Positions 37,080 through 47,728 are shown, counted from the stretch's first letter. The stretch is 64,000 nucleotides of DNA from Nitrosomonas sp. Is79A3 (GCF_000219585.1 NC_015731.1:1798001-1862000); one strand, 5' to 3'. Program-made: numbers and translations. Notes: generated by a model not told the origin, from the sequence alone.

Positions 37080-40000
37080 TTAGAATGTCAGATTGCTTGC
37101 CGTCAGGCCGGTGCCATCATTATGTGTCACGATACCGAGGACCTGTATGTCCGAAGCAACAATCGTATCATCACCGCCGGATCCGGCGGCATACAGTACG
37201 ATTGCTGATTGAGTGGTAGAGAAATTGATGACGAATAGACACTCTTCACCCGTTGCGATTCCGGTGAAGTCGATTTCTTCTCCCAGCTCGGCAACCAAAT
37301 TGGCCAACCCGGATGTGGTAAATGCGGATAGCGCAATTTCTATTTCAGCATCGGATAACACAATTGCTTCCTGATCAGTGCCGCCAGCGATGGCTTGATT
37401 ACCCAAATCAGAACCGTCACTCGTTGCATAATCCAAGATCCCATCGCTATCATCGTCCAGCAGTGTTTTTAATGTTCCGGTAATCTGTGACAGGTCATCC
37501 GTGGCATCATTGGCATTGGCATCAAGTTGAGTTATTGCGTCGGCGCCGCTATTTGCACCGGCTGCGGCGCCATCCGAAACGGAACTGTAAATCACCGTCT
37601 GACGGGTATTATCGTTTGCACTGCTACCCAAAGTAATCGTATCTGCTCCGGCGTCACCCGTGATGCTGTCATTGCCGGCGCCACTGGTGATACTGTCATT
37701 TCCGGCACCGCCGATGAGCGTGTCATCACCTGTGCCGCCAGCGAGTGTATCGTTACCGGCACCTCCGGTGATGCTGTCATTGCCAGTGCCGCCATTAATT
37801 GTGAAGGTGCCATCCGTTTCTGCGCTGCCAATGAATGTCAGCACACCGGAATTGGCGGCATTGGTGAGTGTCAAAGTTGAACTGGATGCCACCAGAATAT
37901 CTTTCGTAGTGATAGTGACCGCGGTATTGGTATTGGCAAGTGTGATGGTTTCAATATTTCTGATGTTATCGAAGTCATTTGACGCGGTAAATGCCGTATT
38001 TCCAGTTAAGGCGACTGTATCTGTTCCCGAGCTTCCGTCTACACTATCTGCACTGGTTAAACCGGTGGCGGCGGCAAACGTGAAAGTCTCGCTACCTGAA
38101 CCCCCAGTAATCGTATCGTTACCTAAACCGGCTGTGATGACATTATTTCCCGCGCCACCGTCAATAATGTCATTACCTGTTCCTCCCGTGATAACGTCTG
38201 CTGCCCCGCCGCCTGTAATATTGAAAGTGCCATTTGTCTCTGCGCTGCCATTAAAAGTTAATATGCCAGTAGTCAGCGTCGTTGCTTGAAGTGTTAAGGC
38301 GGCTCCGGCTGCGACCAAAATATCTTTGGTGGTAATCGCGACATTTGTAGTGGTATGCGTGAGTGAAATGACTTCGATATTGCTGACATTATCAAAATTG
38401 GTCGCGGTAACCGCCGTAGTACCGGTTAGAGAAATTGTGTCAATCCCAGTTCCGCCATCCACTGTATCTGCCGTGGTTAGCCCAGTGCTTGCCGCAAATG
38501 ACAGTGTATCATCACCGCCACCACCGGCTATGACGTCCGTGCCGGTGCCGCAAGTAATGCTATCAGCGTTATTACCACCGGTAATTGTGTCATTAGCAGC
38601 GGCGCTGCTGGTAATATTAAAATCGCCATCCGTTTCTGCGGCGCCGTTAAAGGTTAGCCCGCCAGTAGTCGCAGTAGATAACGTCAAAGTGGCGCCCGCA
38701 GCAACCAAGATATCCTTAGTAGTAATCGTGGCAGCTGTGGTTGTATTACCCAGCGTAATGGTTTCAATGTTGCTGATACTATCGAAATCAGTGGATGCGG
38801 TAAAAGCGGTATTGCCAGTCAGCGCCACCGTATCCGTTCCTGTGCCGCCATCCACAGTATCTCCACTGGTTAAACCAGAAACAGCGGCAAACGTGAAAGT
38901 GTCATTGCCGGAATCGCCTGAAAGTGTATCATCACCTAAACCGGGGGTTATGCTGTCGTTACCGTTGCCACCGGCAATCGTGTCATTTCCCGAACCACCG
39001 GTAATGACGTCATTACCTGTACCACCCGTGATATTGAATGTACCGTTTGTTTCTGCAGCGCCATTAAATGTCAAAATGCCCGCATTACTCGCATTCGATA
39101 ATGTCAGCGTGGCGCTTGCTGCCACCAATGCATTGACCGTAGTGATGGCTACTGCCGTATTGACCATGTTGGGCAGTGAAATGACTTCGATATTACTGAC
39201 ATTATTGAACTGAGCCGCTGTAACGGCCGTGGTGCCGGTCAAAGTCACCGTATCCGTGCCGGTGCCGCCGTTGACTGTATCCGTGGTCAAACCGGTACCC
39301 GCGACAAAGGTAAACGTATCATCACCAGCTCCGCCCGTAATACTGTCAATGCCTGTACCGCCAGTGATATTGAATTTACCGTTTGTTTCTGTACTGCCAA
39401 TAAATGTCAGCACACCCGAATTGGCTGCATTCGATAGCGTCAAAGTAGCGCCCGCTGCGACTAAAGTATCTTGCGTAGTAATCGCAACAGCCGTATTTGT
39501 ATTGGCGATCGTAATGGCTTCGATATTACTGACATTGTTAAAGTTAGTTGCAGCGATCGCTGTGTTACTCGTCAGTGCGACCGTATCCGTTCCAGTACCT
39601 CCGTTTACCGTGTCTGCAGTGGTCAAACCAGTGCCAGCAACAAAAGTAAAAGTATCGTCACCAGCACCTGTGGTGATGCTGCTTGTGCTAGTACCTGTAG
39701 TTATATTGAATTTTCCCGTGGTATTGGCAATTGCTCCAGTCAATGTTGTTCCAGTAAATCCCGTTACCGTCACGGTATCGCCGTCTGCTACGCCCGAAAT
39801 TGCTAAATTAGCTGCTCCAGCTGCGATGGCGATTCCATCGTCAACCGCGTTATCCGTCACGGTAACACCGATTGTGCCACTGGCTGGGTTTGAAACGGTC
39901 AGATTCCCGGTCAGGCCGGTAATATTTACGGTACCTGCGGCTGCTCCGCCTGAGGTGATGGATAGCGCAGTATTATTTACCAGAGCGGTTGCATCGATAC

Positions 40001-42581
40001 TGACCGTGTCGGTTGCCGCACCGGCGGCCACATTGACTGATGCCGCTGCGGTTCCTGTGGTAATGCTGATTCCGTTATCGGCTGCGTTGGCTGTGGTTAT
40101 TGCCAGTGTCCCGGTTAGATTAGAAGCAACAATGTTTCCTGCCAAGCTATTCACTGCTAATGCCGAAGCGCTTGTCGCGGCTAGGGTGAGTTCTGTATTT
40201 TGCGCCAGTGCCGTCGCATTTATTGTAACGGTGTCGGTAGCATTATTAGCAATCAAATTCAATGCGGCTGAGCCTGTTGTCAGCGTGCGGGCATTGGTGG
40301 TGTCATCGCCCAATTCATAGGATTCGATATTCGACAAAGCCGTCACAGCGCCATCACCTTCAATCGTGATTTTTTCACCGCCTGTGCCGCTGCCTGCTGC
40401 CGTGATGGCGCCGGTGAAACTCTGATTTTGTGATGCAGTAAGTGTGATCGTTGCTCCCGATGCCAGTGTCAGTGCTTCTACACTGGTGATGGTGCCGCCA
40501 CTGACATCCGCGCCGGTGCTCAAGCTGAGAATATCGTCTACGGTATTATCGCCCGTGAGGGTGCCAGTATAGGTTAGCGTACCCAAGTTGAAAGTATTCG
40601 CATCGGTTGTCGAATCGGCTGTAACATTTGTGCCCGCATTAGAAACCGTTATCGTGCGGGCATTCGTTGAATCATCGCCCACAGTGTAATTTTCCACATC
40701 GGTTAGCGTTGTAATCGCACCATCACTGACAATTGTGATCTTTTCACCATTCGCACCAGTACCTGCCGCCGTCATGGTTCCAGTAAAGAGCTGGTTTTGT
40801 GATGCCGACAGGGTTACATCATTGGTTCCGGTCACTCCCGTTGCATCAAAGGTTAAATTAGGAAAATTGATTACGATCGCCGCTGCAATACTGGAGCCAT
40901 CTTGCATGCTTAGCGTATTGGTGCCTGCGTCCCCATCCAGAATAACCGACGTCATCACGAGAGGAGTCCATGTCGCCGCAGTAGAAACTGACAATATGTC
41001 ATTTGCCGAAGTGCCGGTAAATGCCGTGGCATTCGTCGCCAAGTAAGACTGGACAGTAGATGGAGACGTAGAGCCGCTACCACCGCCACCGCCAGAAGCG
41101 GGAGGAGAAGGCAGTAGCAGCGGATCAGGCAATCCGTCACCGGTTACATCACCTACCGTGGCACCTGCCGTTGCGATTGCATTGGTTAAAGTGGACCCGG
41201 TTGTACGACTCACTGTAGTCTCGACACTTCCTGTTGCGGCGCCGGATTTCATCAGTGATTCAATGTTTTCAGACACAATCTGAACAGCGGCAATGGTGGA
41301 TAGTATGTTTGATTTGTCAGGATTGTTTGAAGAGGCATTAACGACTGCTTTGTTTAAATTAGCAATAGTCTGCGAAGCATCGGTTGCCAAAGCGCCAATT
41401 TTGAATAACACGGAATTATTCGCACCTGACAATTCGGTGGTGTCTTGAATGATTTGTGCAATAGTATTGCTGGCTGATAAATCAACTAAGCCTGTATTAC
41501 TCACCAGCGCTGCAGCGAGTGCTTCATAGGTTAAATCAATAGCCGCAGCTTCATTCGTTAAAATGCCTGCGCCATTCAATACTGCAGCAGTTTGACTGAT
41601 GAGGATACTTACCTTAACCGCTGCAGTATGAATGGCTAAAGCGATATCTGTTGCAGCTTTATCGGTGCCGGTTCGGCTAGTTTCATAAATGGGATCAAAA
41701 TGAAGCAAATCAACACCTGGATGTAAGCCCAGCGATGCCAATACCTTTGCGGTAGCATCTTCCACTGTAATGGCATTATTTTGTGCGATCTTATCAATGA
41801 GTGTGGTCAGTGGATTAATGACTGTTGAACCTGGCGGTGCCGTCATACTTCCGGCAAAGGCTTTCCCGGTGGAAATATCGATTCCTCCGGATACGATCAA
41901 CTGACCGAAACCAGTTACCCCAGGCAAAACGAAATTACCCAGTGCATCCGATGTGGCGCTGGATTCATTGGCATTGTGAATTCCATCGCCATTTAGATCT
42001 GCGAATACGATGGCATCTTTGATATAGCCATCAATTATTTTTCCGCTTACACCTGATTTTAAAGCCGTTTTAGTTAAAGCAACGCTGCCGATATTGGCGG
42101 TTACATTTGCGGTTACTTCCTGTAAAACAACCAGACTCGTGGCTGATCCGCCCTGATCAATGGAATAGTAGGCAGCTACTTCGACTTTGTTATTGAATTG
42201 CTGGGCTCCGTTACCCCAGTGCGTATTGGATGAATTGACCGATGCCAGTGCTGTTGCCGCCCAGTGTATGACTTCTCCCCGGCTTTCGCCAGCATCCAGC
42301 ATTTTTTCTATTTCCGAGGCAGCCCATGATTTATCTTCCTTATTGACCAGGGTTCCGGCTGTATTTTCTACAAACCGATCGGCAAACGCATGATTGGATA
42401 GCGTGTCTGAATAGCGCGATTGTTTAAAAACATCGGTTTGAGCAAGTATATTGGCCAGTTCTTTAACAGAGCTGCCGGTATTTTTAATAAAAGTAACAAA
42501 TTCATTTAAATAATGTGCACCCGGCGCTGCATTGAACATCGCTTCAACTGTTCGTACCACTTCCAGGTGTTTATCATCCAT
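37080..42581 (-). CDS. Giant S-layer/RTX-like surface protein, 1833 residues
   Basis: No signal peptide. The N-terminal ~150 residues (FADRFVENTAGTLVNKEDKSWAASEIEKMLDAGESRGEVIHWAATAL, KVEVAAYYSIDQ) match a domain found at the start of S-layer-like, type I secreted proteins. A collagen-binding-B-like segment follows (KDAIVFADLNGDGIHNANESSATSDALGNF), then a helical part, a Pro-Gly linker (PSPPASGGGGGSGS, near residue 500), Thr/Ala-rich beta repeats, and from about residue 975 to 1650 five ~125-residue modules, each with FTF-AA-TGLT-DTVDGGTGTDT, a NISNIE-type strand, TTKDILVAAGATLTL and a nonapeptide RTX cluster (GGTGNDxITGG). The C-terminal ~180 residues lack repeats and probably hold the secretion signal. 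Ca-binding surface or S-layer role inferred; no secretion genes are adjacent. AGAGGAAA precedes ATG. Confidence 0.85.
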   Translation of the reverse strand: MDDKHLEVVRTVEAMFNAAPGAHYLNEFVTFIKNTGSSVKELANILAQTDVFKQSRYSDTLSNHAFADRFVENTAGTLVNKEDKSWAASEIEKMLDAGESRGEVIHWAATALASVNSSNTHWGNGAQQFNNKVEVAAYYSIDQGGSATSLVVLQEVTANVTANIGSVALTKTALKSGVSGKIIDGYIKDAIVFADLNGDGIHNANESSATSDALGNFVLPGVTGFGQLIVSGGIDISTGKAFAGSMTAPPGSTVINPLTTLIDKIAQNNAITVEDATAKVLASLGLHPGVDLLHFDPIYETSRTGTDKAATDIALAIHTAAVKVSILISQTAAVLNGAGILTNEAAAIDLTYEALAAALVSNTGLVDLSASNTIAQIIQDTTELSGANNSVLFKIGALATDASQTIANLNKAVVNASSNNPDKSNILSTIAAVQIVSENIESLMKSGAATGSVETTVSRTTGSTLTNAIATAGATVGDVTGDGLPDPLLLPSPPASGGGGGSGSTSPSTVQSYLATNATAFTGTSANDILSVSTAATWTPLVMTSVILDGDAGTNTLSMQDGSSIAAAIVINFPNLTFDATGVTGTNDVTLSASQNQLFTGTMTAAGTGANGEKITIVSDGAITTLTDVENYTVGDDSTNARTITVSNAGTNVTADSTTDANTFNLGTLTYTGTLTGDNTVDDILSLSTGADVSGGTITSVEALTLASGATITLTASQNQSFTGAITAAGSGTGGEKITIEGDGAVTALSNIESYELGDDTTNARTLTTGSAALNLIANNATDTVTINATALAQNTELTLAATSASALAVNSLAGNIVASNLTGTLAITTANAADNGISITTGTAAASVNVAAGAATDTVSIDATALVNNTALSITSGGAAAGTVNITGLTGNLTVSNPASGTIGVTVTDNAVDDGIAIAAGAANLAISGVADGDTVTVTGFTGTTLTGAIANTTGKFNITTGTSTSSITTGAGDDTFTFVAGTGLTTADTVNGGTGTDTVALTSNTAIAATNFNNVSNIEAITIANTNTAVAITTQDTLVAAGATLTLSNAANSGVLTFIGSTETNGKFNITGGTGIDSITGGAGDDTFTFVAGTGLTTDTVNGGTGTDTVTLTGTTAVTAAQFNNVSNIEVISLPNMVNTAVAITTVNALVAASATLTLSNASNAGILTFNGAAETNGTFNITGGTGNDVITGGSGNDTIAGGNGNDSITPGLGDDTLSGDSGNDTFTFAAVSGLTSGDTVDGGTGTDTVALTGNTAFTASTDFDSISNIETITLGNTTTAATITTKDILVAAGATLTLSTATTGGLTFNGAAETDGDFNITSSAAANDTITGGNNADSITCGTGTDVIAGGGGDDTLSFAASTGLTTADTVDGGTGIDTISLTGTTAVTATNFDNVSNIEVISLTHTTTNVAITTKDILVAAGAALTLQATTLTTGILTFNGSAETNGTFNITGGGAADVITGGTGNDIIDGGAGNNVITAGLGNDTITGGSGSETFTFAAATGLTSADSVDGSSGTDTVALTGNTAFTASNDFDNIRNIETITLANTNTAVTITTKDILVASSSTLTLTNAANSGVLTFIGSAETDGTFTINGGTGNDSITGGAGNDTLAGGTGDDTLIGGAGNDSITSGAGNDSITGDAGADTITLGSSANDNTRQTVIYSSVSDGAAAGANSGADAITQLDANANDATDDLSQITGTLKTLLDDDSDGILDYATSDGSDLGNQAIAGGTDQEAIVLSDAEIEIALSAFTTSGLANLVAELGEEIDFTGIATGEECLFVINFSTTQSAIVLYAAGSGGDDTIVASDIQVLGIVTHNDGTGLTASNLTF

Positions 42582-42718
42582 GGTTTCCTCTAATTTACTC
42601 AGGCAGCATCGATGATGCCACGTATATAAATTGATTCTACCGAATGGATAGGTAAATTAATTACCCTAATAAAGTAACTAAATTACCTCATATTATTGTA
42701 TATAGCTAATAATTTGCT

Positions 42719-43042
42719 TTAGAAAGGCAATTTAATGCCTGGCGGCAAACCCAATCCGCTGCTAAGTTCCGCCATTTTTTCCTGAGTGGTGGATTCCACG
42801 CGCCGGACAGCGTCATTAAAAGCCGCTGCTACGAGATCTTCCAGCATTTCCTTGTCATCACCCACAAGGCTGTCATCAATACTGACTCTTTTGACATCAT
42901 GGCGGCAGGTCATGATGACTTTAACCATACCCGCTCCCGATTGACCTTCTACTTCGATGGTGGCAAGCTTTTCCTGCATTTGCCGCATGTTTTCCTGCAC
43001 CATTTGCGCTTGCTTCATCATATTTCCCAGATTACCTCTCAT
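42719..43042 (-). CDS. ybaB: Nucleoid-associated protein YbaB/EbfC
   Basis: 107 residues. [42 protein letters not shown] and LPPGIKLPF at the end are diagnostic. Binds DNA as a dimer. A very strong AAAGGAGGT ribosome site precedes the ATG. Located 15 bases after dnaX, the conserved dnaX-ybaB pair (recR, the usual third gene, is not here). Confidence 0.95.
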   Translation of the reverse strand: MRGNLGNMMKQAQMVQENMRQMQEKLATIEVEGQSGAGMVKVIMTCRHDVKRVSIDDSLVGDDKEMLEDLVAAAFNDAVRRVESTTQEKMAELSSGLGLPPGIKLPF

Positions 43043-43056
43043 TTTTACTACCTCCT

Positions 43057-44661
43057 TTATTTCTGAATCGATTTAATTGAAGGAACGATTAATTTTGCAT
43101 CAAACTGTTCAATCAGTTCTTGCACAATCGGATCTTTCTCAATGGCTGCAATGGCTTGTTCCTGTTTTTCTTCTTCTTCACGTTGTTGTAGTGCCACGGG
43201 TGTTAACCCCGTGAGGCTGCCAACAATAAAATTAAGCACGACAGGTTTACCAAAATAACTATTTAATTCTGTCTGGATTTTATCCTGATATTTCTTTTCC
43301 AGCAGGTGCTTATGCACATCTGGTAGATACAATTCTATGTTTTCTGCTGATAGAACTTTGGCTTCGCTATGCTGCGCCAGCATTTTAGCCATTCCAGTCA
43401 GCTTTAATTGCTGCGTCAATTTCGGCCAATCCAGACCGGATAAATCAACACGGATACTGTCAGGGGAGGGCTGCACCTTCTGCTCAGGCTCTGCTTGCTG
43501 TGAAGTATCCGCTTCATTGAATGGCTTGGTAAGCATTGATGAAACTTGCGGCGGTTGATTATTTGCTGAAAGATCCTCCGGCATGAAAGTCAACATGCGC
43601 ATCAGCGTCATAGTAAAACCGGCATATTCATCCGGTGCCAGTCCCAGATCACTGCGTCCGTGCAATGCAATCTGATAAAACAACTGAATGTCATCGGGCG
43701 AAAAAGTTTTTGCCAATGAAAAAATACGCGCGTATTCTGGCGTATCCTCATTGATCGCTTGCGGAACGGTTTGTGCCAGCGCGAGGCGATGCAATAAAGC
43801 TGCCAAATCCTGCAAGACTGAATCAAACGAAAGGCACTGTGCTTCCATTTCATCGGCCAATGCCAATAATTTTAAACCATTCCTCTGCGCCAGAGCTTCC
43901 AGCAGATCAAAAAGATAGCCTTGATCAATGCTACCCAGCATATCACGGACACCGGCTTCTGCAACACACCCCTCGCCGAAAGCAATAGCCTGATCCAGCA
44001 GACTTAATGCATCGCGCATGCTACCTTGAGCAGCACGGGCAATTAACTGCAGCGATGGCGTGTCGCACTGGATTTTTTCTTGTGCCAAAATTTTATTGAG
44101 GTGGCCGGCAATTTGTGTCTGCGGAATTTGTTTCAGATTGAATTGTAAACAACGCGATAAAACTGTGATCGGTATTTTTTGCGGATCGGTTGTAGCCAAT
44201 ACAAATTTGACATGCGCAGGCGGCTCTTCCAAAGTCTTCAACATGGCGTTGAAGGCTGATTTGGAAAGCATATGGACTTCATCAATGATATAAATCTTGT
44301 AGCGCGCGCTGGTAGGGGCATACAGTGTATTTTCCAGCAATTCACGCATATTATCCACTTGCGTGTTGGATGCCGCGTCCAGCTCTATCAGGTCAATAAA
44401 ACTGCCAGAATCAATTTGCAGGCATGCCGGGCAAGTGCCGCACGGGGCTGCGGTTACGCCCGCTTCACAGTTGAGCGACTTGGCCAGAATACGGGCGATG
44501 GTTGTTTTGCCGACGCCGCGCGTGCCGGTCAGCAAATAAGCATGGTGCAATCTGTTTTGCTCAAGCGCGTTGGTCAGCGCTTTGACCACATGCTCTTGTC
44601 CGGTTAATTCTGAGAAATTTCTAGGGCGCCACTTACGCGCAAGGACTTGTGTTTGAGACAC
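43057..44661 (-). CDS. dnaX: DNA polymerase III subunit gamma/tau
   Basis: 534 residues. AAA+ clamp-loader: [23 protein letters not shown], Walker [13 protein letters not shown], zinc Cys residues ([16 protein letters not shown]), [22 protein letters not shown] and the sensor [18 protein letters not shown] tau-like C-terminal region (about 380-534) is present but shorter than in E. coli (643). I found no AAAAAAG-type slippery site, so a separate gamma form is not predicted by frameshifting. Upstream of ybaB. Confidence 0.95.
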   Translation of the reverse strand: MSQTQVLARKWRPRNFSELTGQEHVVKALTNALEQNRLHHAYLLTGTRGVGKTTIARILAKSLNCEAGVTAAPCGTCPACLQIDSGSFIDLIELDAASNTQVDNMRELLENTLYAPTSARYKIYIIDEVHMLSKSAFNAMLKTLEEPPAHVKFVLATTDPQKIPITVLSRCLQFNLKQIPQTQIAGHLNKILAQEKIQCDTPSLQLIARAAQGSMRDALSLLDQAIAFGEGCVAEAGVRDMLGSIDQGYLFDLLEALAQRNGLKLLALADEMEAQCLSFDSVLQDLAALLHRLALAQTVPQAINEDTPEYARIFSLAKTFSPDDIQLFYQIALHGRSDLGLAPDEYAGFTMTLMRMLTFMPEDLSANNQPPQVSSMLTKPFNEADTSQQAEPEQKVQPSPDSIRVDLSGLDWPKLTQQLKLTGMAKMLAQHSEAKVLSAENIELYLPDVHKHLLEKKYQDKIQTELNSYFGKPVVLNFIVGSLTGLTPVALQQREEEEKQEQAIAAIEKDPIVQELIEQFDAKLIVPSIKSIQK

Positions 44662-44749
44662 GTTTTTTGATTGAATTGGAAAAGCGGATTAGACCTATTA
44701 AACCAATAAATTGTCCGTAAAGATAGAAAAATAGATTCCTAAAGCCTGT

Positions 44750-44852
44750 GTTGGGTGGCGAGCCAGACCCCCGGCACTCGCAATAAACGGCTGTGGCTGC
44801 TTCCTTCCGGACCTGACCAGATTCACCATCTTGCAATGCGGGGAGGCCCGCC
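44750..44852 (-). ncRNA. ffs: 4.5S signal recognition particle RNA
   Basis: About 103 nt. The SRP apical domain GGTCAGGTCCGGAAGGAAGC is present on the minus strand (GNRA-type and internal loops that bind Ffh), with long complementary flanks: 5' GGCGGGCCTCCCCGCA pairs with the 3' portion GAGTGCCGGGGGTCTGGC. Located directly upstream of dnaX, a conserved position in betaproteobacteria. Ends are estimated from the pairing. Confidence 0.92.
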
Positions 44853-44874
44853 ATAAAACCTATCAAAGTGCCGC

Positions 44875-44904
44875 AGTATACCAGCAGATGATCGATTACT
44901 CCAA
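44875..44904 (-). promoter_or_regulatory. Probable promoter of the 4.5S RNA gene
   Basis: On the minus strand a near-consensus -10 TATACT (44875-44880) lies 18 bases after TTGGAG (44899-44904). It is about 23 bases before the mature 4.5S RNA, leaving room for a short 5' leader of the kind removed by RNase P. Confidence 0.45.
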
Positions 44905-45005
44905 TTCGATTGCTGAATAAGCAGCATTTATCTGAGAAATGAAATAAATTCAAATTTAAATCCGGCGTGGCCGTTATGTTATTTTTCGCTCTTGAGATTG
45001 GAATT

Positions 45006-46133
45006 ATGTTTCATCATTATGACCTGCTTGATGATCTGAATAAGCCATTGCCGTTAAGAGATAAGATTGTCAGCGCACACCATTCTGTTCAGGATAAATT
45101 TCCTTTTATTTCACGTATTGCTATCGCACTGTACGATACCAAAACACGCATACTGAAAACTTATATGGATAGTAGTGGAGAAGACAAGCCATTGGTTCAT
45201 TATCAAGCCCCCTTGGTTAATGCACCATCATTAAAGGAGATTTTGGCTAAAGGACTGCCGCGGGTTGTCAATAATTTAGTTACTTTTGAAAATGGTACGC
45301 ATGAGCACACGCGAAGGATAGGCCGCCAAGGCTATGCAGCGAGCTATACCATGCCAGTTTTTCATAACGGTGAGTTTGTCGGATTTTTGTTCTTCAATTC
45401 AAATGAAAGCGATGTATTTACAGAGAATGTTTTAAGCATCCTCGATATTTACGGACATTTGATCTCATTGATGATCGTGAACGAACTTTCCACGTTAAAA
45501 GTCATGAGTGCGGCGTTGAAAACAACCAGTGGTATTACCCATTTGCGCGATCCTGAGACGGGCAGTCATTTGGATCGTATGTCACGCTATAGCCGCATCA
45601 TCGCCGAATCACTTGCCGATCAGTATGATCTGAATGATGCTTATATTGAACATATTTTTATGTTCTCACCACTTCACGATATTGGAAAGATTTCGATACC
45701 GGATAGTATCTTGTTAAAGCCAGGACCGTTGAATGCGGAAGAGCGAACAATCATGAATACGCACGCATATAAAGGCAGAAGAATGATTGATGATATTGTC
45801 GCAAATTTTGGTTTTGGCAATCTCGATAACATTGATATTTTGCGAAATATCGCCGAATATCATCATGAAGCTATTAACGGCAGCGGTTATCCGGCCGGAA
45901 AGATCAAGGGTGAAATTCCGCTTGAAGCACGCATTGTTGCGGTAGCCGATGTATTTGACGCGCTTACTTCCCGCCGTCCCTACAAGGAGGCATGGGGCAA
46001 TGAAAAAGCATTCGATATGCTCAAACAGCTTGCCGGTGAGAAACTGGATAGTGACTGCGTGAATGCTTTGATTGAGAATCAACAGAAAGTTGAATTGATT
46101 CAGCAGCAATTCAAAGAAAATATCTATGGTTAA
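45006..46133 (+). CDS. GAF / HD-GYP-like domain protein
   Basis: 375 residues from ATG 45006; in-frame upstream ATG 44976 and GTG 44967 are alternatives without better ribosome sites. A GAF-like sensory domain (about 25-170) is followed by an HD-type phosphohydrolase domain: HLDRMSRYSRIIAESLA, HDIGKISIPDSILLKPGPL, NTHAYKGRRMID and YHHEAINGSGYPAG. The last motif is a variant of HHExxDGxGYP with Asn in place of Asp. HD-GYP proteins hydrolyse cyclic di-GMP; the substituted signature leaves activity open. Cytoplasmic, no membrane span. Divergent from 4.5S RNA. Confidence 0.85.
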   Translation: MFHHYDLLDDLNKPLPLRDKIVSAHHSVQDKFPFISRIAIALYDTKTRILKTYMDSSGEDKPLVHYQAPLVNAPSLKEILAKGLPRVVNNLVTFENGTHEHTRRIGRQGYAASYTMPVFHNGEFVGFLFFNSNESDVFTENVLSILDIYGHLISLMIVNELSTLKVMSAALKTTSGITHLRDPETGSHLDRMSRYSRIIAESLADQYDLNDAYIEHIFMFSPLHDIGKISIPDSILLKPGPLNAEERTIMNTHAYKGRRMIDDIVANFGFGNLDNIDILRNIAEYHHEAINGSGYPAGKIKGEIPLEARIVAVADVFDALTSRRPYKEAWGNEKAFDMLKQLAGEKLDSDCVNALIENQQKVELIQQQFKENIYG

Positions 46134-46251
46134 TAGTATCTAACCGGTTGCATGCGCGGTATGGAGTTTGCCTTTTCAAATATCCGGTGAATGCGCATCA
46201 ATTAAATCCGCTAAAATAGGCAGTTTTATTTTGAGGCTTTTAAATAAAGCC

Positions 46252-47685
46252 ATGATTGCCAACCAATCTACCCAAACTCTGATCAAACCCAGTGATGCCA
46301 CCGCGTGGATTGCATGCATCCGGCGTGCATGGCTGGATAAACATCAACCCGCAGCCTATGAGCCTGATGCATTTAATCAGTTACTCAGTGATCTTGGACT
46401 AGAACATGAAGCCGCCATGCTGGCCAGACTGGAAAATCAGTTTCCAGTGATTCAAGCAATTTCCTTTGATCATACCCAAGTTTTGATGCAACAAGGCGCA
46501 CCGGTTATCTACCAAGGGCGGCTGATGGATGAACAGCAAGGTTTGGTGGGTTATCCCGATTTTCTGATTCGTCACGAAAGCGGTCAATATCAACCTGCTG
46601 ATGCCAAGCTTTCACTCAGTGAAAATAAAAAGGCGATTCAGATCCAACTGGGCATCTACCGCCGGTTACTGAGAAATGAATTGCCCGCCATGGTTTTCCT
46701 CGGAGATGGACGCACTGGATTGCTTGGTGATGAGGTTAATCCCGTGGTCGATGAGTTTATAACCGGAATGCGAGCGTTGCTTGATCTTCCGCAACAGCCA
46801 ACCGTTCGTTATAGCCATAGCAAATGTCGTATTTGTCCGTATGAGGCCCATTGCCGTCCGGATTTTGAAGCGCAAGAAGATATCTCGTTACTTTATGGAA
46901 TTCACGGTAAAGCTGCGAAGCATCTGGCGGAAGCGGGTATTTCAACAATTTCACAGCTTGCCATGAGTACAGCTGAATCCATCCCGGATGTGCCCTATCT
47001 CAAAGGTAATAAAAGAAAGCACCGCGCCATTCTGCAAGCCGGCTCATTTCTAAGCGGTAAAGTATTTCAGTTGGTTAAAGCCATTTTGCCGGAGGGCACC
47101 TGGATTCATTTCGATATTGAAGATAATCCTTTAACGCCAAACCGGGAGCGTCATGTTTATCTTTGGGGGTTTTTGGTACCTGCATATACCCGAGAGAGCT
47201 TTGAGTATGTGTGGACCGATGATGAAACCGGCGATTACGAAGGCTGGCTCGGTTTCTTGCAGAAAATTGAAGAATATCGTGTACGCTATTCACCATTGGT
47301 ATTAGCACATTATTCCAATCACGAAAAAGCCACTATCAGGAAATATGCCGAACGCTATGCGATGGAAAATCATACTACTGTGACATGGCTGCTCGGTGAT
47401 AATAGCCCGTTGTTTGATATGCAAAATCCTGTTCTGGATTGTTTGGTGCTGCCGCTACAGGGGTATGGTCTTAAGGACATCTGCAAACATCCGGACCTGG
47501 TTAATTTTCAATGGGAAAATGAAGAATCCGGATCGCAATGGTCAGTTGTGCAATTCAATCGCTTCCGCTCGGAATCGAACTTAACCGAGAAGCAAAAACT
47601 CAAGGCGGAGATACTGAATTATAACCGTGATGACGTCACAGCCACCCGAAGACTGGAAGTATGGATTAGAAAGTTATTTTGTTGA
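46252..47685 (+). CDS. RecB-like nuclease with RNase H-like C-terminal domain (TM0106 family)
   Basis: 477 residues from ATG 46252; the frame extends upstream to 46168 but the family-like sequence starts at MIANQSTQTLIKPSDATAWI. The N-terminal half is a RecB/Cas4-type nuclease (YPDFLIRHESGQYQPADAKLS gives the D...K-type catalytic pattern) with a Cys group SKCRICPYEAHCRPDF that could hold an Fe-S cluster. A helix-hairpin-helix-like segment follows (AEAGISTISQLA...IPDVPYL), then an RNase H-like fold (WIHFDIEDNPLTPNRERHVYLWGF ... NYNRDDVTATRRLEVWI). Probable DNA or RNA processing enzyme of unknown pathway. Confidence 0.82.
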   Translation: MIANQSTQTLIKPSDATAWIACIRRAWLDKHQPAAYEPDAFNQLLSDLGLEHEAAMLARLENQFPVIQAISFDHTQVLMQQGAPVIYQGRLMDEQQGLVGYPDFLIRHESGQYQPADAKLSLSENKKAIQIQLGIYRRLLRNELPAMVFLGDGRTGLLGDEVNPVVDEFITGMRALLDLPQQPTVRYSHSKCRICPYEAHCRPDFEAQEDISLLYGIHGKAAKHLAEAGISTISQLAMSTAESIPDVPYLKGNKRKHRAILQAGSFLSGKVFQLVKAILPEGTWIHFDIEDNPLTPNRERHVYLWGFLVPAYTRESFEYVWTDDETGDYEGWLGFLQKIEEYRVRYSPLVLAHYSNHEKATIRKYAERYAMENHTTVTWLLGDNSPLFDMQNPVLDCLVLPLQGYGLKDICKHPDLVNFQWENEESGSQWSVVQFNRFRSESNLTEKQKLKAEILNYNRDDVTATRRLEVWIRKLFC

Positions 47686-47728
47686 ATGTATCAGCGGACA
47701 TTCCATATTCAGGGATGGATTTTTCAGA

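Noticed and set aside
37600..39700. CRISPR-like or tandem DNA repeat array
   Set aside because: The repetition is the coding sequence of five ~125-residue protein modules with RTX nonapeptides, not short direct repeats with unique spacers.
37527..41046. Long plus-strand frames opposite the giant surface protein (up to 363 residues, Val/Pro/Ser-rich)
   Set aside because: They are antisense shadows created by the GC-biased repetitive Thr/Gly/Ala codons of the minus-strand gene; composition is low-complexity with no domain and no ribosome sites.
43057..44661. Programmed frameshift producing gamma from dnaX
   Set aside because: No A-rich slippery heptamer (AAAAAAG) was found in the coding strand.
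44633..44953. 106-residue minus-strand ORF upstream of dnaX
   Set aside because: It runs through the 4.5S RNA gene and the dnaX start; the RNA explains the sequence.
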